Source: an uncultured Clostridia bacterium | GTDB lineage: Bacteria; Bacillota; Clostridia; UMGS1810 | DNA length: 64,000 bases | NCBI GenBank assembly: GCA_934481345.1 | Contig: CAKSPF010000008.1 | Coordinates: forward strand, 55,217-119,216 | Direction of reading: 5' to 3' | Part shown: piece after piece, positions 17,415 to 26,460 of the stretch | Layout of the letters: each line of letters begins with the position of its first letter | How positions within the stretch are numbered: position 1 is the stretch's first letter | The notes under the pieces: generated by a model | Told to the model about the DNA's origin: nothing | Databases searched by the model: none | The model's input: only the letters and a program-made list of their open reading frames with translations | Translations under genes and position numbers: made by a program

Positions 17415-18294
17415 GTTTAAAAATTATCACCCGATTGTGAATTTTGCATATTTTACCGCCGTTATAGCGTTTGCTATGTTTTTTATGAACCCGTTTTGCC
17501 TTGCGGTAAGCTTTCTGTCGGGATTTTCATACTCTGTCATGCTTGGCGGCAGGAAGGCGCTTAAATCATTTCTGATGTATCTTGTACCGCTTATGCTTAT
17601 AACCGCTTTGATAAACCCGGCTTTCAGCCATGCGGGAATAACAGTATTGGGATATTTACCGAGCGGAAATCCGCTTACGCTTGAATCGGTGCTGTACGGC
17701 ATTGCGGCATCTTTTATGCTTGCAGGGGTTTTGTGTTGGTTTTCATGTTTTAATAAAATTATCACAAGCGATAAGATAATGTATCTTTTCGGGAAAATAT
17801 TGCCATCGCTGTCGCTTATAATTTCAATGACGCTGCGTTTTGTGCCTAAATTCAGGCAGCAGCTTAAAGAGGTGCGCGACGCACAGAGGTGTATCGGCAG
17901 AGATTTATCCGACGGGAAAATTATAAAGAAAATAAAAAACAGTATCAGAATACTGTCGGTTGTAATCACACAAAGCCTGGAAAATGCGATAGATACGGCA
18001 GACAGCATGAAAAGCCGCGGCTGCGGTCTGCCCGGCAGAACCGCATATTCGAATTATACGTTCGATAATCGTGACAAAGCGGCGCTTGCCGCCGTTCTGG
18101 CATTAACGGCATATGTTCTTGCCGGAGGCATTTTCGGAAAATGTCATTTCAGCTTTTTTCCGTATATAAAATCTTCAGAGGTTACACCGTATGGGTTAAG
18201 CTTTTTTGCGGCATATGCAGTGCTTTGCTTTATGCCGGTAATTATAGAGATAAGGGAGGAACACAGATGGAAAAAATTAAGATCGAAAATCTGA
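17407..18294 (+). CDS. ecfT: Energy-coupling factor transporter transmembrane protein EcfT
   Basis: 295 residues starting at the ATG at 17407 inside the end of the previous gene. There are five to six membrane segments and two cytoplasmic coupling helices: the first near RFVPKFRQQLKEVRDAQRCI, the second near DSMKSRGCGLPGRT. These are the family regions carrying the ATPase-contacting Arg-Gly motifs. EcfT couples ATP hydrolysis by the EcfA pair to toppling of the membrane-embedded S component. Its end overlaps the ATPase/S-component gene by 28 bases, so the module is tightly coupled. Context assigns it to a dedicated (group I) cobalamin importer. Confidence 0.92.
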   Translation: MNEFKNYHPIVNFAYFTAVIAFAMFFMNPFCLAVSFLSGFSYSVMLGGRKALKSFLMYLVPLMLITALINPAFSHAGITVLGYLPSGNPLTLESVLYGIAASFMLAGVLCWFSCFNKIITSDKIMYLFGKILPSLSLIISMTLRFVPKFRQQLKEVRDAQRCIGRDLSDGKIIKKIKNSIRILSVVITQSLENAIDTADSMKSRGCGLPGRTAYSNYTFDNRDKAALAAVLALTAYVLAGGIFGKCHFSFFPYIKSSEVTPYGLSFFAAYAVLCFMPVIIEIREEHRWKKLRSKI

Positions 18295-20870
18295 CTTTTA
18301 CATATCCGCAAAATCATGTTCCTTCGCTTAATAAAGTTAATGCAAGTATAAATTCGGGTGAGTTTGTTGTCGTATGCGGCAAATCGGGCTGCGGCAAATC
18401 AACTCTGCTGAAAAATCTTAAACCGATTATCTCTCCGCACGGAGAATTTTTTGGAAACGTGTTTTTTGATGGTAAAAATATAAAGGAGCTTACACAAAGA
18501 GAACAGTCGGAAAAAATAGGATTTGTAATGCAAAATCCCGATAATCAGATTGTGTGCGACAAGGTTTGGCATGAGCTTGTTTTCGGATTGGAAAGTCTGG
18601 CATATACCAAAACCGAAATCCGCGCAAGAGCGGCGGAAACAGCTTCATTTTTCGGAATACAGAATTGGTTTTATAAGAATGTACGGGAGCTTTCGGGCGG
18701 TCAAAAGCAGTTGTTAAATCTCGCCTCCGTAATGATAATGCAGCCGGAGGTACTTTTGCTTGATGAACCCACAAGTCAGCTCGATCCTATTGCCGCTCAC
18801 GATTTCCTTGAAACGGTTTACAGAATAAACCGCGAGCTGGGCACAACGGTTGTTTTGTCGGAGCACAGGCTGGAGGAGGCAATTCCGCTTGCCGACAAGG
18901 TAATCGTTATGGAAAAAGGAGGCGTTTCGGCATCGGGCACACCGCGCGAAATCGGAGAAATTCTTAAAAACTCAGGCAGCGATATGCTTGAAGCCATGCC
19001 GACTCCGATGAGGATTTATTACAGCGCCGGCAAAAATTCACAATGCCCCGTTACGGTGCGCGAGGGCAAAAAATGGCTTGAAGAAATGAATATAAATACC
19101 AGTGTAAATCCGTGTATAAGTAAAACACCCGAAATCGGGCGAACCGCACTGGAACTTAAAGACATTTGGTTCAGATATGAAAAGGAGCTTCCCGATATAT
19201 TGAAAGGGCTGAGCTTTAAAGTAAACGAGGGAGAGCTGTATGCAATTTTGGGCGGAAACGGTACCGGCAAGACTACGGCGCTTTCGGTAATAACGGGGAT
19301 AAACAAGCCCTACCGCGGCAAGCTTGCAGTGCCGCGCGGCAAAAAAATTGCGGCGCTTCCGCAAAATCCGCAGAATTTATTTTCCCGAAAAACGGTTTTG
19401 GCGGACTTGGAAGAGGTCGCCGATGAATTAAATTTAAACGGTGCGGAAAGAGAAAAAATTCTTAGTTATGTCATTGGTTTTTGTGAGCTTGGAAATCTTC
19501 TGCAAAGTCATCCGTATGATTTGTCGGGCGGAGAACAGCAGAGAGCGGCGCTTGCACTGGTGCTTCTGACAAAGCCGGACATACTCATATTGGACGAGCC
19601 TACAAAGGGAATGGACTCACACTTTAAGAAAAAGCTTGCAGGACTTGTCAAAAGTATGCTTAAAGGCGGTATGACGGTCGTCATGGTGTCGCACGATATA
19701 GAATTCTGTGCAAAATATGCCGACAGGTGCGCTATGTTTTTTGACGGCAGGATTGTTTCGGAAAATTCGCCGAGAGAATTTTTTGACGGAAAAAGTTTTT
19801 ATACAACTGCGTCAAACCGAATGGCAAGAACCACGGTCAAGGGAGCTGTTCTGGACACGGACATTATCTCCGCTCTCGGTGTTGATGTCCGAACCGACTC
19901 CGATAATGACAGCTTCGGCATAAATAACACTTTGGAAGAAAGAAAACCCGAAGAAAACGAAAAATCCCGAAAAATTACTGCAAAAAATATTATCTGCGGA
20001 TTGGTCTTTGCCGCGGCATTTTTGACGGTTCAGTTTTTTCATTACGGTAAATACGGTACTTTGAAAGACTGCGTTATTCAGATTTTGGGGATAGTTTTTC
20101 TTGCGGCGGCATGCGTCAATTTAATTCCGCAAAAGGAATTTGAAATTAAAAGTGTGCGGACACAAAAAAGGAAAAAATCAGCAAAGACCGTACTTTCGGC
20201 GATTGTGATACTTTTGCTGATACCTGCCGCAATATTTGTTGGAATACGGTATCTGCATGACAAAAAGTATTATTTTATAAGTCTTTTGATTATTCTGGAA
20301 ACAATGCTTTCGTTTGCGCTTTCCTTTGAAGGCAGAAAGCCGCAAACGGGTGAAATTGTAATAATAAGTGTACTTTGCGCCTTAACCGTTGCCGGAAGAG
20401 CGGCTTTTGCACCTCTGCCGGAGTTTAAACCGGTGATTGCAATGGTGATAATTTCCGCGGTCTGCTTTGGCAGTGAAACGGGCTTTTTGGTGGGCGCAGT
20501 TACGGGCTTTGTGTCGAATTTTTTTTTCGGTCAGGGACCGTGGACGCCGTGGCAGATGTTTTCGTTCGGCATTATCGGCTATTTTGCCGGGGTACTGTTT
20601 CAAAAAGGTATTTTACGCAAAACGAAAACAGCGCTTTGCATTTTCGGCTTTTTTGCCGCGCTTGTCATATACGGCGGAATCATGAATCCTGCAACGGTTA
20701 TAATGACGTATCCGAAGCCCGGTATTAAATTGATTTTGGCTTCATATATACCGGGGTTCCCGGTAGACCTTGTTCATGCCATGTCGACTGTGTTTTTCCT
20801 GTGGTTTGCGGCAGAGCCTATGTGTGAAAAGCTCGAAAGGGTAAAAATCAAATACGGTTTTGAAAAATAA
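18267..20870 (+). CDS. Fused ECF importer: EcfA-EcfA ATPases plus S component
   Basis: 867 residues from the ATG at 18267 (GGGAGGA upstream). Residues about 1-270 are an ABC ATPase (GKSGCGKST, LSGGQKQLLNLASVM, VLLLDEPTSQLD). About 290-520 are a second one (GGNGTGKTT, LSGGEQQRAALALVLL, ILILDEPTKGMD). From about 570 a multi-helix membrane domain resembles ECF S components, with PEFKPVIAMVIISAVCFG and FFGQGPWTPWQMFSFGIIGY. That GQGPWTPWQMF stretch is, to my knowledge, typical of cobalamin-type (CblT/CbrT-like) S components. Having both ATPases and the substrate-binding subunit on one chain is unusual. With EcfT it completes an importer in two polypeptides. Confidence 0.9.
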   Translation: MEKIKIENLTFTYPQNHVPSLNKVNASINSGEFVVVCGKSGCGKSTLLKNLKPIISPHGEFFGNVFFDGKNIKELTQREQSEKIGFVMQNPDNQIVCDKVWHELVFGLESLAYTKTEIRARAAETASFFGIQNWFYKNVRELSGGQKQLLNLASVMIMQPEVLLLDEPTSQLDPIAAHDFLETVYRINRELGTTVVLSEHRLEEAIPLADKVIVMEKGGVSASGTPREIGEILKNSGSDMLEAMPTPMRIYYSAGKNSQCPVTVREGKKWLEEMNINTSVNPCISKTPEIGRTALELKDIWFRYEKELPDILKGLSFKVNEGELYAILGGNGTGKTTALSVITGINKPYRGKLAVPRGKKIAALPQNPQNLFSRKTVLADLEEVADELNLNGAEREKILSYVIGFCELGNLLQSHPYDLSGGEQQRAALALVLLTKPDILILDEPTKGMDSHFKKKLAGLVKSMLKGGMTVVMVSHDIEFCAKYADRCAMFFDGRIVSENSPREFFDGKSFYTTASNRMARTTVKGAVLDTDIISALGVDVRTDSDNDSFGINNTLEERKPEENEKSRKITAKNIICGLVFAAAFLTVQFFHYGKYGTLKDCVIQILGIVFLAAACVNLIPQKEFEIKSVRTQKRKKSAKTVLSAIVILLLIPAAIFVGIRYLHDKKYYFISLLIILETMLSFALSFEGRKPQTGEIVIISVLCALTVAGRAAFAPLPEFKPVIAMVIISAVCFGSETGFLVGAVTGFVSNFFFGQGPWTPWQMFSFGIIGYFAGVLFQKGILRKTKTALCIFGFFAALVIYGGIMNPATVIMTYPKPGIKLILASYIPGFPVDLVHAMSTVFFLWFAAEPMCEKLERVKIKYGFEK

Positions 20871-20877
20871 AAATTTT

Positions 20878-20891
20878 GCCGCAGCTGCGGC
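20878..20891 (+). terminator. Weak hairpin between ECF gene and giant surface gene
   Basis: GCCGC at 20878-20882 pairs with GCGGC at 20887-20891 around an AGCT loop, followed by TTTATATATATT. The stem is only 5 bp and the U-tract is broken, so it may reduce downstream expression or mark an mRNA processing point. The next gene starts 38 bases later and no clear promoter is visible between. Confidence 0.35.
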
Positions 20892-20928
20892 TTTATATAT
20901 ATTATATTTTTACGAAAGGATGTTTTGA

Positions 20929-23900
20929 ATGAATTGTAAAAAAAGAATTTTAAGTGCACTTCTTGCGCTTGCCATGCTCATAAGCTTAACTCCGGCAGCG
21001 CTTGCGGAAAACGGCGCTTTAAACGGCAGCGGTACGGCTGACGATCCGTATATTATTACGGACGCGGCAGACCTTATTAAATTCCGCGATACGGTAAGCA
21101 GCGAGGATTCAAGCGATCTTTGTGCGCGCCTTGGGGCGGATATTGAGCTTACCGGTAATTGGGAGCCGTTTTCTTCAAAGAGCGGATATCCTACCACTGC
21201 ATATGCAGGCACCTTTGACGGTAACGGCCATAAAATAAGCGGTGTAAACGTAAATGTCACTACTGCTAACGCAGGCTTTTTCGGTGTTATAAACGGTGCC
21301 GTTATTAAAAATCTGCGTCTTGAGGGCAATATTTCATCGAGCAACAACTTTGTAGGCGGAATTGTCGGTAAAATTCAGCAGGGAACTGTTACAAACTGCT
21401 CTTTTGCAGGAAGCGTTACGACAACAAAGAGCGGAGCAAATGCAGGCGGTATAGCCGGAGCTTCCGGAAACACTGCTAAACAGACGGCCGAAATATCGGG
21501 CTGCGTAAACACTGCCTCGGTTTCCGGCGGTATTGTCGGCGGAATTGTCGGAGCTCCGAAGTATACCGCGATTTCCGACTGCTATAATACAGGCACAATA
21601 AGCGGAACTTCACGCTGCGGCGGAATTGCGGGAAATCTTCAGTCTAAGAGCACCGTTAAAAACTGCTACAGCATAGGCACTTTGAACGGTGACGGCACAA
21701 AGGGCGATATATGCGGATTTAACGGCGGTTCTATAGAAAACTGCTATTATACAACAGCGGCAAACGGAGCAGGCGCTGGAACGGCAACAAACTGCGAGCA
21801 GTTCACATCAGCCGACGGCCTTTGCCGAAAGCTCGGAGGCGCTTTCGTTGAAGATACAAACTCAATAAACGGCGGATACCCGATACTTGCATGGCAGAGC
21901 GGCAAAGCTCCCGAACCGGCAGAACCGTCTGTAAAAATCAGCGGTATTTCAACACTCAAAATGAATAACAGCGGCAGTGATGTATTTACCGAGCTTACGG
22001 CAGCTGCTGAGAACATTGACGGCGAAGTGAAATTTGAGTGGTCTGTATCTGAGGGTGAGGATATTATACGTCTTGAAAAACCCGAAAATGCAGATGAGTC
22101 GGGAAGCAAAATATATGTATATGCCAAGGCTCCGGGTAAGGCGCACGTTACTGTTGCAACCGCAGACGGAGCATATTCGGACAGTATTGATATTTCTGTT
22201 ATTCCTTTTATAACAACGGTAGAAATTGACGGTATAACGGCTGTCGGAAAAACCGTTAAGGCGAAAATTAATGTTTTGGGCGGTGCAGAATACGACTACG
22301 AAAATTTCCCGGCGCTTAAATATCAGTGGAAATATCTTACCGAGAAAGATTACAGTGCAGGAAACACCGGCTATTCGTCATACAAGACAGCAGACGGAGC
22401 AACAGAACGCGAATTTACCGTTCCGGCAGAACTGGAGCATGATTATCTTTCGTTTGAGGTTTCATTTGACGGCGAAAAGAAAAATCCGTCAAGCCCTTCA
22501 AAAATCGATTCCGCAGAGGACGGATACGCAGCCGAGGACGCAAGCAATCTTGAAATTGATACTTCGGATGTTAAAGCCGAAAAATACATTACTCTTCCTT
22601 CCAAGGGCAAAAATGGCTCCGACATTTCGTGGTCAAGCGATAATGAGAATATAATAAATGCTGAAAGCGGCAAGGTTACCCTGCCGGAAAAGGGCATTGA
22701 AACGGTTAAGCTTACGGCAACCGTAAAGTACAGTGAAAATTCAGCACAGAAAATAAGGAATTTTACAATAAAAGTTTACTCCGCGGAAGAAGCGGAAAGA
22801 GAAAAGAATGACAAGCTTCTTCAGCTCAAAAAGATTATCGAAGAGCTTGACTGCCGCAGCCTCGCGCCGGTTTACGGCGAGGATACAAACGTTGTCGATA
22901 TGCTCAAAGCCAAACTGGACAGAAGCGACGTTTCGGTATCGATAGCAAAGGTTGAGGAAGTTTATGACGGTGCAAAAATTTCGGACGACGGAGCAATAGA
23001 GTATTACTACAAAAACCCGAATGAAGAAACCTTTATACATTTCGGTAAATTCAACGTAACGTTTACGCTTGCTCTTGATGAGGCAAGCACGGAGCTTGTC
23101 GTTCCGGTGACGGTTTACCATGACGCAGACAAGGTAAAAGAGGTAATGCGCAGCGAAATTCTCAGCAAAACCACTTTGTCGGCAGACGGTAAAATAACGG
23201 CTGAGGAGGATTTGATTCTTCCGAAAATCGCAGACGGCAAAAAATGGACTTTAATCTCATGGACAAGCTCAAATGAAGATGTATTAAGAATAAGCGATGA
23301 AAATCAGCAGACAGCCGATACACTTTTTGAACCTTATGTCGGAAAAGTAAACCGCGGAATTAAGGATGAAAATGTAAGCCTTACCGCCGTATACACATAT
23401 CAGTTTACAAATGATGTGACGGGAACGGAAAAACCGATTACACTTATTCAGTCGTATGAAGTAACGGTAAAGGCTCTCGGCAAGGAAGAAATTGAAGCAA
23501 AACGCGCCGAGCTTGCAGCAAAACTTGACGCCGGATTTGAAAAAGCAGGTCTGCGTGACGCTGTAAGCGGCGAATTGCTTCCTGACGTGAGCGGAGTTTA
23601 CACGGCAGAAAACGATATTCTGTTCCCGACCACAAAGGATTTCGATGTTGACGGAAAATACACACCGGTAAATATAACCTCTGACAATAACGACGTAATA
23701 TTTACCTATGATGTAAATAATGCCGCACGCGCAGAGGTAATACGTCCCGCTACGGGAAAAAATGACGCAGTTGCAAGAGTGACGGTTTCCTTATCCGAAA
23801 ACGGAACGGGCATATATGCGGAAAAAACCTTTAAAATACGCGTTCGTGCGCTCGCAGATGAAGAAATCACAGCCGAAAAAGCTCTTATGGAAAAAGTAAA

Positions 23901-25371
23901 AGCGTCATATTTTGACGGTATTAAGGGCAGTAATTCCTCAGCAGGCGATATTTCCGCAAATCTTACACCTTTTACCGAAGTATATGAAGATAACGGAAGC
24001 CTTGTATGGGTAAGAACAAATGAAGGCATGTCGAATCACGGAATAGTTCCGACTCCGCTTGACGGCTGGGAGGAGCTTGAGGCATGGAGACTGTTCAAAT
24101 CAAGCAATCCGAATGTAATCACGCATGAGAATCTGCTTGTAACCATGCAGAAAAATGCAAAAAGCGTTACAGTATCCTCGGCGCTTTCCAGTGAAACATT
24201 GGGAAGATACGGCAAGCTGTATCTGAGCAATCCGGAAAAATATGCCGATTACAAAGAGCTTGAAGATCTTTACTATCAGACTGTATCAGCAGAGCTTGTG
24301 GTAAGAGGAAAAACAACCGGAAGATATAACAGCCCTGTTGCCGTAGAAGAAACAATAGATGTTTCCTTTACGCTTACCGGACCCGAAGGAACATGGATTG
24401 CGGATACTAAACTGAATGACCTGGCAGAAACGGCAACCGCATATGATGTGTTCAAAAAGGTTCTTTCGGACAATAAATACACCTATGAGAGCAAGGGTAC
24501 AGGTTACGGAATATATGTAACTTCTGTTACTACACCGGACGGAGAAAAGGTTGCGGAGCTTTCATACGGCAAAAATTCCGGATGGATGTACAAAGTAAAC
24601 GGCTATATGGCGGAAGTTGCCATGACAAAATGCGGATTAAACGACGGTGACAAAATCGAATTCTTCTTCTCAAAGGATTATACGAAAGAGGATTATTCCC
24701 AGCCGGGTGATAACAAAAACAGCCACAGCGGCGGAGGTTCTTCGTCTAAGAACGATGTGGCATCCGACACTGACAAAACACCCGAAGACAAAACCGAAAA
24801 CCCGACCGATAACACAAATACAAAAAGCTTTGGCGATGTAAAAGGTCACTGGGCAGAAAAAGAAATAGACGAGGTTTGCAGGAAAGGCTTGTTAAAGGGC
24901 ACAGACGACTCTCACTTTGAGCCGGAGGCACAGCTTACCCGTGCAATGTTTGTAACAATACTGCACCGCATGGAAAATGAGCCTGATTCATCAACCGCAA
25001 AGTTTGGCGATGTAAAGGACGGCGAATGGTACTCAAAAGCTGTTGCGTGGGCAAGTGAAAACGGTATAGTAAACGGCGTTTCGGATACTGAATTTGCACC
25101 TGATGACATTATAACCCGTGAACAGCTGGCAGTTATGATGTACAGATATGCCAATTATAAAAAATATGATACGAACGTCGGAGAAGATACAAATATTCTT
25201 TCGTACAGCGACTTTGACAGCATTTCCGATTATGCGTTTGCCGCACTTCAGTGGACGGCAGGCAGCGGCATAATGAGCGGAAAATCGGCAGAAACGCTCA
25301 ATCCTCAGGATAACGCTACCAGAGCGGAAATCGCAGTAATAATTTTAAGATTTATAAACAGCATTAAATAA
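20929..25371 (+). CDS. Giant S-layer protein: GLUG beta-helix, Ig-like repeats, DUF4430, SLH x3
   Basis: 1480 residues with a signal peptide (about 1-26). Residues about 30-290 carry GLUG-type beta-helix repeats (FVGGIVGKIQQGTVTNCSF, GGIVGGIVGAPKYTAISDCY, CGGIAGNLQSKSTVKNCYS). About 330-1130 hold several bacterial Ig-like, including atrophied Ig-like, domains (ISWSSDNENIINAESGKV and similar). A DUF4430 domain (about 1135-1240) contains SGWMYKVNG and GLNDGDKIEFFFS. A low-complexity linker leads to three SLH repeats (about 1305-1480). It follows the ECF gene by 58 bases and precedes a strong terminator, so it is the last gene of the riboswitch operon. A far-reaching surface corrinoid-binding or adhesive role is inferred. 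Confidence 0.85.
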   Translation: MNCKKRILSALLALAMLISLTPAALAENGALNGSGTADDPYIITDAADLIKFRDTVSSEDSSDLCARLGADIELTGNWEPFSSKSGYPTTAYAGTFDGNGHKISGVNVNVTTANAGFFGVINGAVIKNLRLEGNISSSNNFVGGIVGKIQQGTVTNCSFAGSVTTTKSGANAGGIAGASGNTAKQTAEISGCVNTASVSGGIVGGIVGAPKYTAISDCYNTGTISGTSRCGGIAGNLQSKSTVKNCYSIGTLNGDGTKGDICGFNGGSIENCYYTTAANGAGAGTATNCEQFTSADGLCRKLGGAFVEDTNSINGGYPILAWQSGKAPEPAEPSVKISGISTLKMNNSGSDVFTELTAAAENIDGEVKFEWSVSEGEDIIRLEKPENADESGSKIYVYAKAPGKAHVTVATADGAYSDSIDISVIPFITTVEIDGITAVGKTVKAKINVLGGAEYDYENFPALKYQWKYLTEKDYSAGNTGYSSYKTADGATEREFTVPAELEHDYLSFEVSFDGEKKNPSSPSKIDSAEDGYAAEDASNLEIDTSDVKAEKYITLPSKGKNGSDISWSSDNENIINAESGKVTLPEKGIETVKLTATVKYSENSAQKIRNFTIKVYSAEEAEREKNDKLLQLKKIIEELDCRSLAPVYGEDTNVVDMLKAKLDRSDVSVSIAKVEEVYDGAKISDDGAIEYYYKNPNEETFIHFGKFNVTFTLALDEASTELVVPVTVYHDADKVKEVMRSEILSKTTLSADGKITAEEDLILPKIADGKKWTLISWTSSNEDVLRISDENQQTADTLFEPYVGKVNRGIKDENVSLTAVYTYQFTNDVTGTEKPITLIQSYEVTVKALGKEEIEAKRAELAAKLDAGFEKAGLRDAVSGELLPDVSGVYTAENDILFPTTKDFDVDGKYTPVNITSDNNDVIFTYDVNNAARAEVIRPATGKNDAVARVTVSLSENGTGIYAEKTFKIRVRALADEEITAEKALMEKVKASYFDGIKGSNSSAGDISANLTPFTEVYEDNGSLVWVRTNEGMSNHGIVPTPLDGWEELEAWRLFKSSNPNVITHENLLVTMQKNAKSVTVSSALSSETLGRYGKLYLSNPEKYADYKELEDLYYQTVSAELVVRGKTTGRYNSPVAVEETIDVSFTLTGPEGTWIADTKLNDLAETATAYDVFKKVLSDNKYTYESKGTGYGIYVTSVTTPDGEKVAELSYGKNSGWMYKVNGYMAEVAMTKCGLNDGDKIEFFFSKDYTKEDYSQPGDNKNSHSGGGSSSKNDVASDTDKTPEDKTENPTDNTNTKSFGDVKGHWAEKEIDEVCRKGLLKGTDDSHFEPEAQLTRAMFVTILHRMENEPDSSTAKFGDVKDGEWYSKAVAWASENGIVNGVSDTEFAPDDIITREQLAVMMYRYANYKKYDTNVGEDTNILSYSDFDSISDYAFAALQWTAGSGIMSGKSAETLNPQDNATRAEIAVIILRFINSIK

Positions 25372-25373
25372 CC

Positions 25374-25413
25374 AAAAATGCGGCAGACGGTTTAATCGTC
25401 TGCCGCATTTTTT
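25374..25413. terminator. Strong bidirectional terminator ending the cobalamin operon
   Basis: AAAAATGCGGCAGACG at 25374-25389 pairs perfectly with CGTCTGCCGCATTTTT at 25397-25412. A-rich and T-rich ends on both sides let it serve the operon on plus and the small Cys-rich gene on minus. Confidence 0.9.
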
Positions 25414-25621
25414 AAAGTGAAAAATCCTTCTCGCTGAATTTGTCTTTATGCAGGGTTTTCTTTGGTCTGATTGTTTTTTTGAATATGTCGTATTTGAATT
25501 TCTTGCAGCAAAAATCCTCCGGAACAGTGCCCCTTAAAGTACAGTTTACATTGCCGGCGGAGCTTTTTTGTGCATTTGTGCATATGCAGCACTTTGGATT
25601 TTCTGTTTTGGAATATATCAT
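25412..25621 (-). CDS. Small conserved Cys-rich protein, function unknown
   Basis: 69 residues from the ATG at 25621, supported by GGGAG eight bases upstream. Cysteines form CCICTNAQ, then NCTLRG, then DFCCKKFKYDIFKK, a pattern I associate with small uncharacterised clostridial proteins that may bind a metal. There is no signal peptide or membrane segment. It sits alone between the cobalamin operon (convergent) and the cysE gene (divergent). The conserved-looking Cys spacing and good ribosome site argue that it is real. Confidence 0.65.
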   Translation of the reverse strand: MIYSKTENPKCCICTNAQKSSAGNVNCTLRGTVPEDFCCKKFKYDIFKKTIRPKKTLHKDKFSEKDFSL

Positions 25622-25711
25622 TTTGTTTTGCTCCCGCATTTATTATTATACATTATTTTAGCACGGATTTGAAATAAATTCAATCTTTTTTAATAAAAGT
25701 ATAAAAAAGTG

Positions 25712-25740
25712 TTGTAATTTGCGTCAAATAATTATATAAT
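25712..25740 (+). promoter_or_regulatory. Sigma-A-like promoter of cysE-cysS-mrnC
   Basis: TTGTAA at 25712-25717, a 17-base spacer and consensus TATAAT at 25735-25740. The predicted leader is only about 20 bases, so there is no room for a cysteine T-box. Confidence 0.65.
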
Positions 25741-25767
25741 GTATTGTAGTATGCTTGGAGGTTTTGT

Positions 25768-26457
25768 ATGATAGTTTTGTATATTATATTAATACTGATA
25801 GCCGTATGGGTGCTGCTCTTTTTGTGTGTTGCGCCAAAGGAAATGACAAATATAATGCAGAGAGATCCCGCGGCGAGAAATTACTTTGAAGTAATGGTTT
25901 TGTATCCCGGACTTCACGCTGTCGTAAGTCACAGGTACGCTCATTTCTTTTATAAACATAAGCTGTTTTTTATAGCGCGTTTAATATCACAAATTTCGCG
26001 CAGCTTTACCGGAATTGAAATACACCCCGGCGCAAAAATCGGCAAGGGACTTTTCATCGACCACGGTATGGGTATCGTAATAGGTGAAACTGCTGAAATC
26101 GGCGACAACTGCACAATATACCAGAACGTTACGCTTGGCGGAACGGGCAAGGATAAGGGAAAAAGGCATCCCACGGTCGGAAATAATGTTTTGATAGGCT
26201 GCGGAGCAAAGGTTCTCGGTCCGTTCAATGTCGGTGACAATTCAAAGATTGCGGCAAATGCAGTGGTTCTCTCCGAGGTTCCGCCAAATTCGACCTGTGT
26301 GGGCGTTCCGGCAAAGATAGTGAGAATAAATAACCAAAAGGTTAATTCGAGCATGGATTTGGATCAGATACATATTCCCGACCCCACAAGTCAGGAAATT
26401 TGCAGACTGCATAAGCTTATTCACGACATAGAAGAAAAAATTCAGTTGAAGGAGTAA
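25768..26457 (+). CDS. cysE: Serine O-acetyltransferase with N-terminal membrane segment
   Basis: 229 residues. It acetylates serine with acetyl-CoA, the first step of cysteine synthesis. The core (about 70-195) is a left-handed hexapeptide beta-helix with the family stretch IDHGMGIVIGETAEIGDN and the HPTVGNNVLIGCGAKVLGP coil. Unlike the soluble E. coli enzyme it begins with a hydrophobic helix (about 3-22), which suggests membrane association. The catalytic His-Asp pair is in the DHGMGIVIG region. It lies 3 bases before cysS, the standard Firmicutes cysE-cysS order. Confidence 0.92.
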   Translation: MIVLYIILILIAVWVLLFLCVAPKEMTNIMQRDPAARNYFEVMVLYPGLHAVVSHRYAHFFYKHKLFFIARLISQISRSFTGIEIHPGAKIGKGLFIDHGMGIVIGETAEIGDNCTIYQNVTLGGTGKDKGKRHPTVGNNVLIGCGAKVLGPFNVGDNSKIAANAVVLSEVPPNSTCVGVPAKIVRINNQKVNSSMDLDQIHIPDPTSQEICRLHKLIHDIEEKIQLKE

Positions 26458-26460
26458 ATT

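Noticed and set aside
25622..25767. Cysteine T-box leader before cysE-cysS
   Set aside because: The promoter at 25712 leaves only about 20 bases of leader, and no T-box sequence or terminator is visible.
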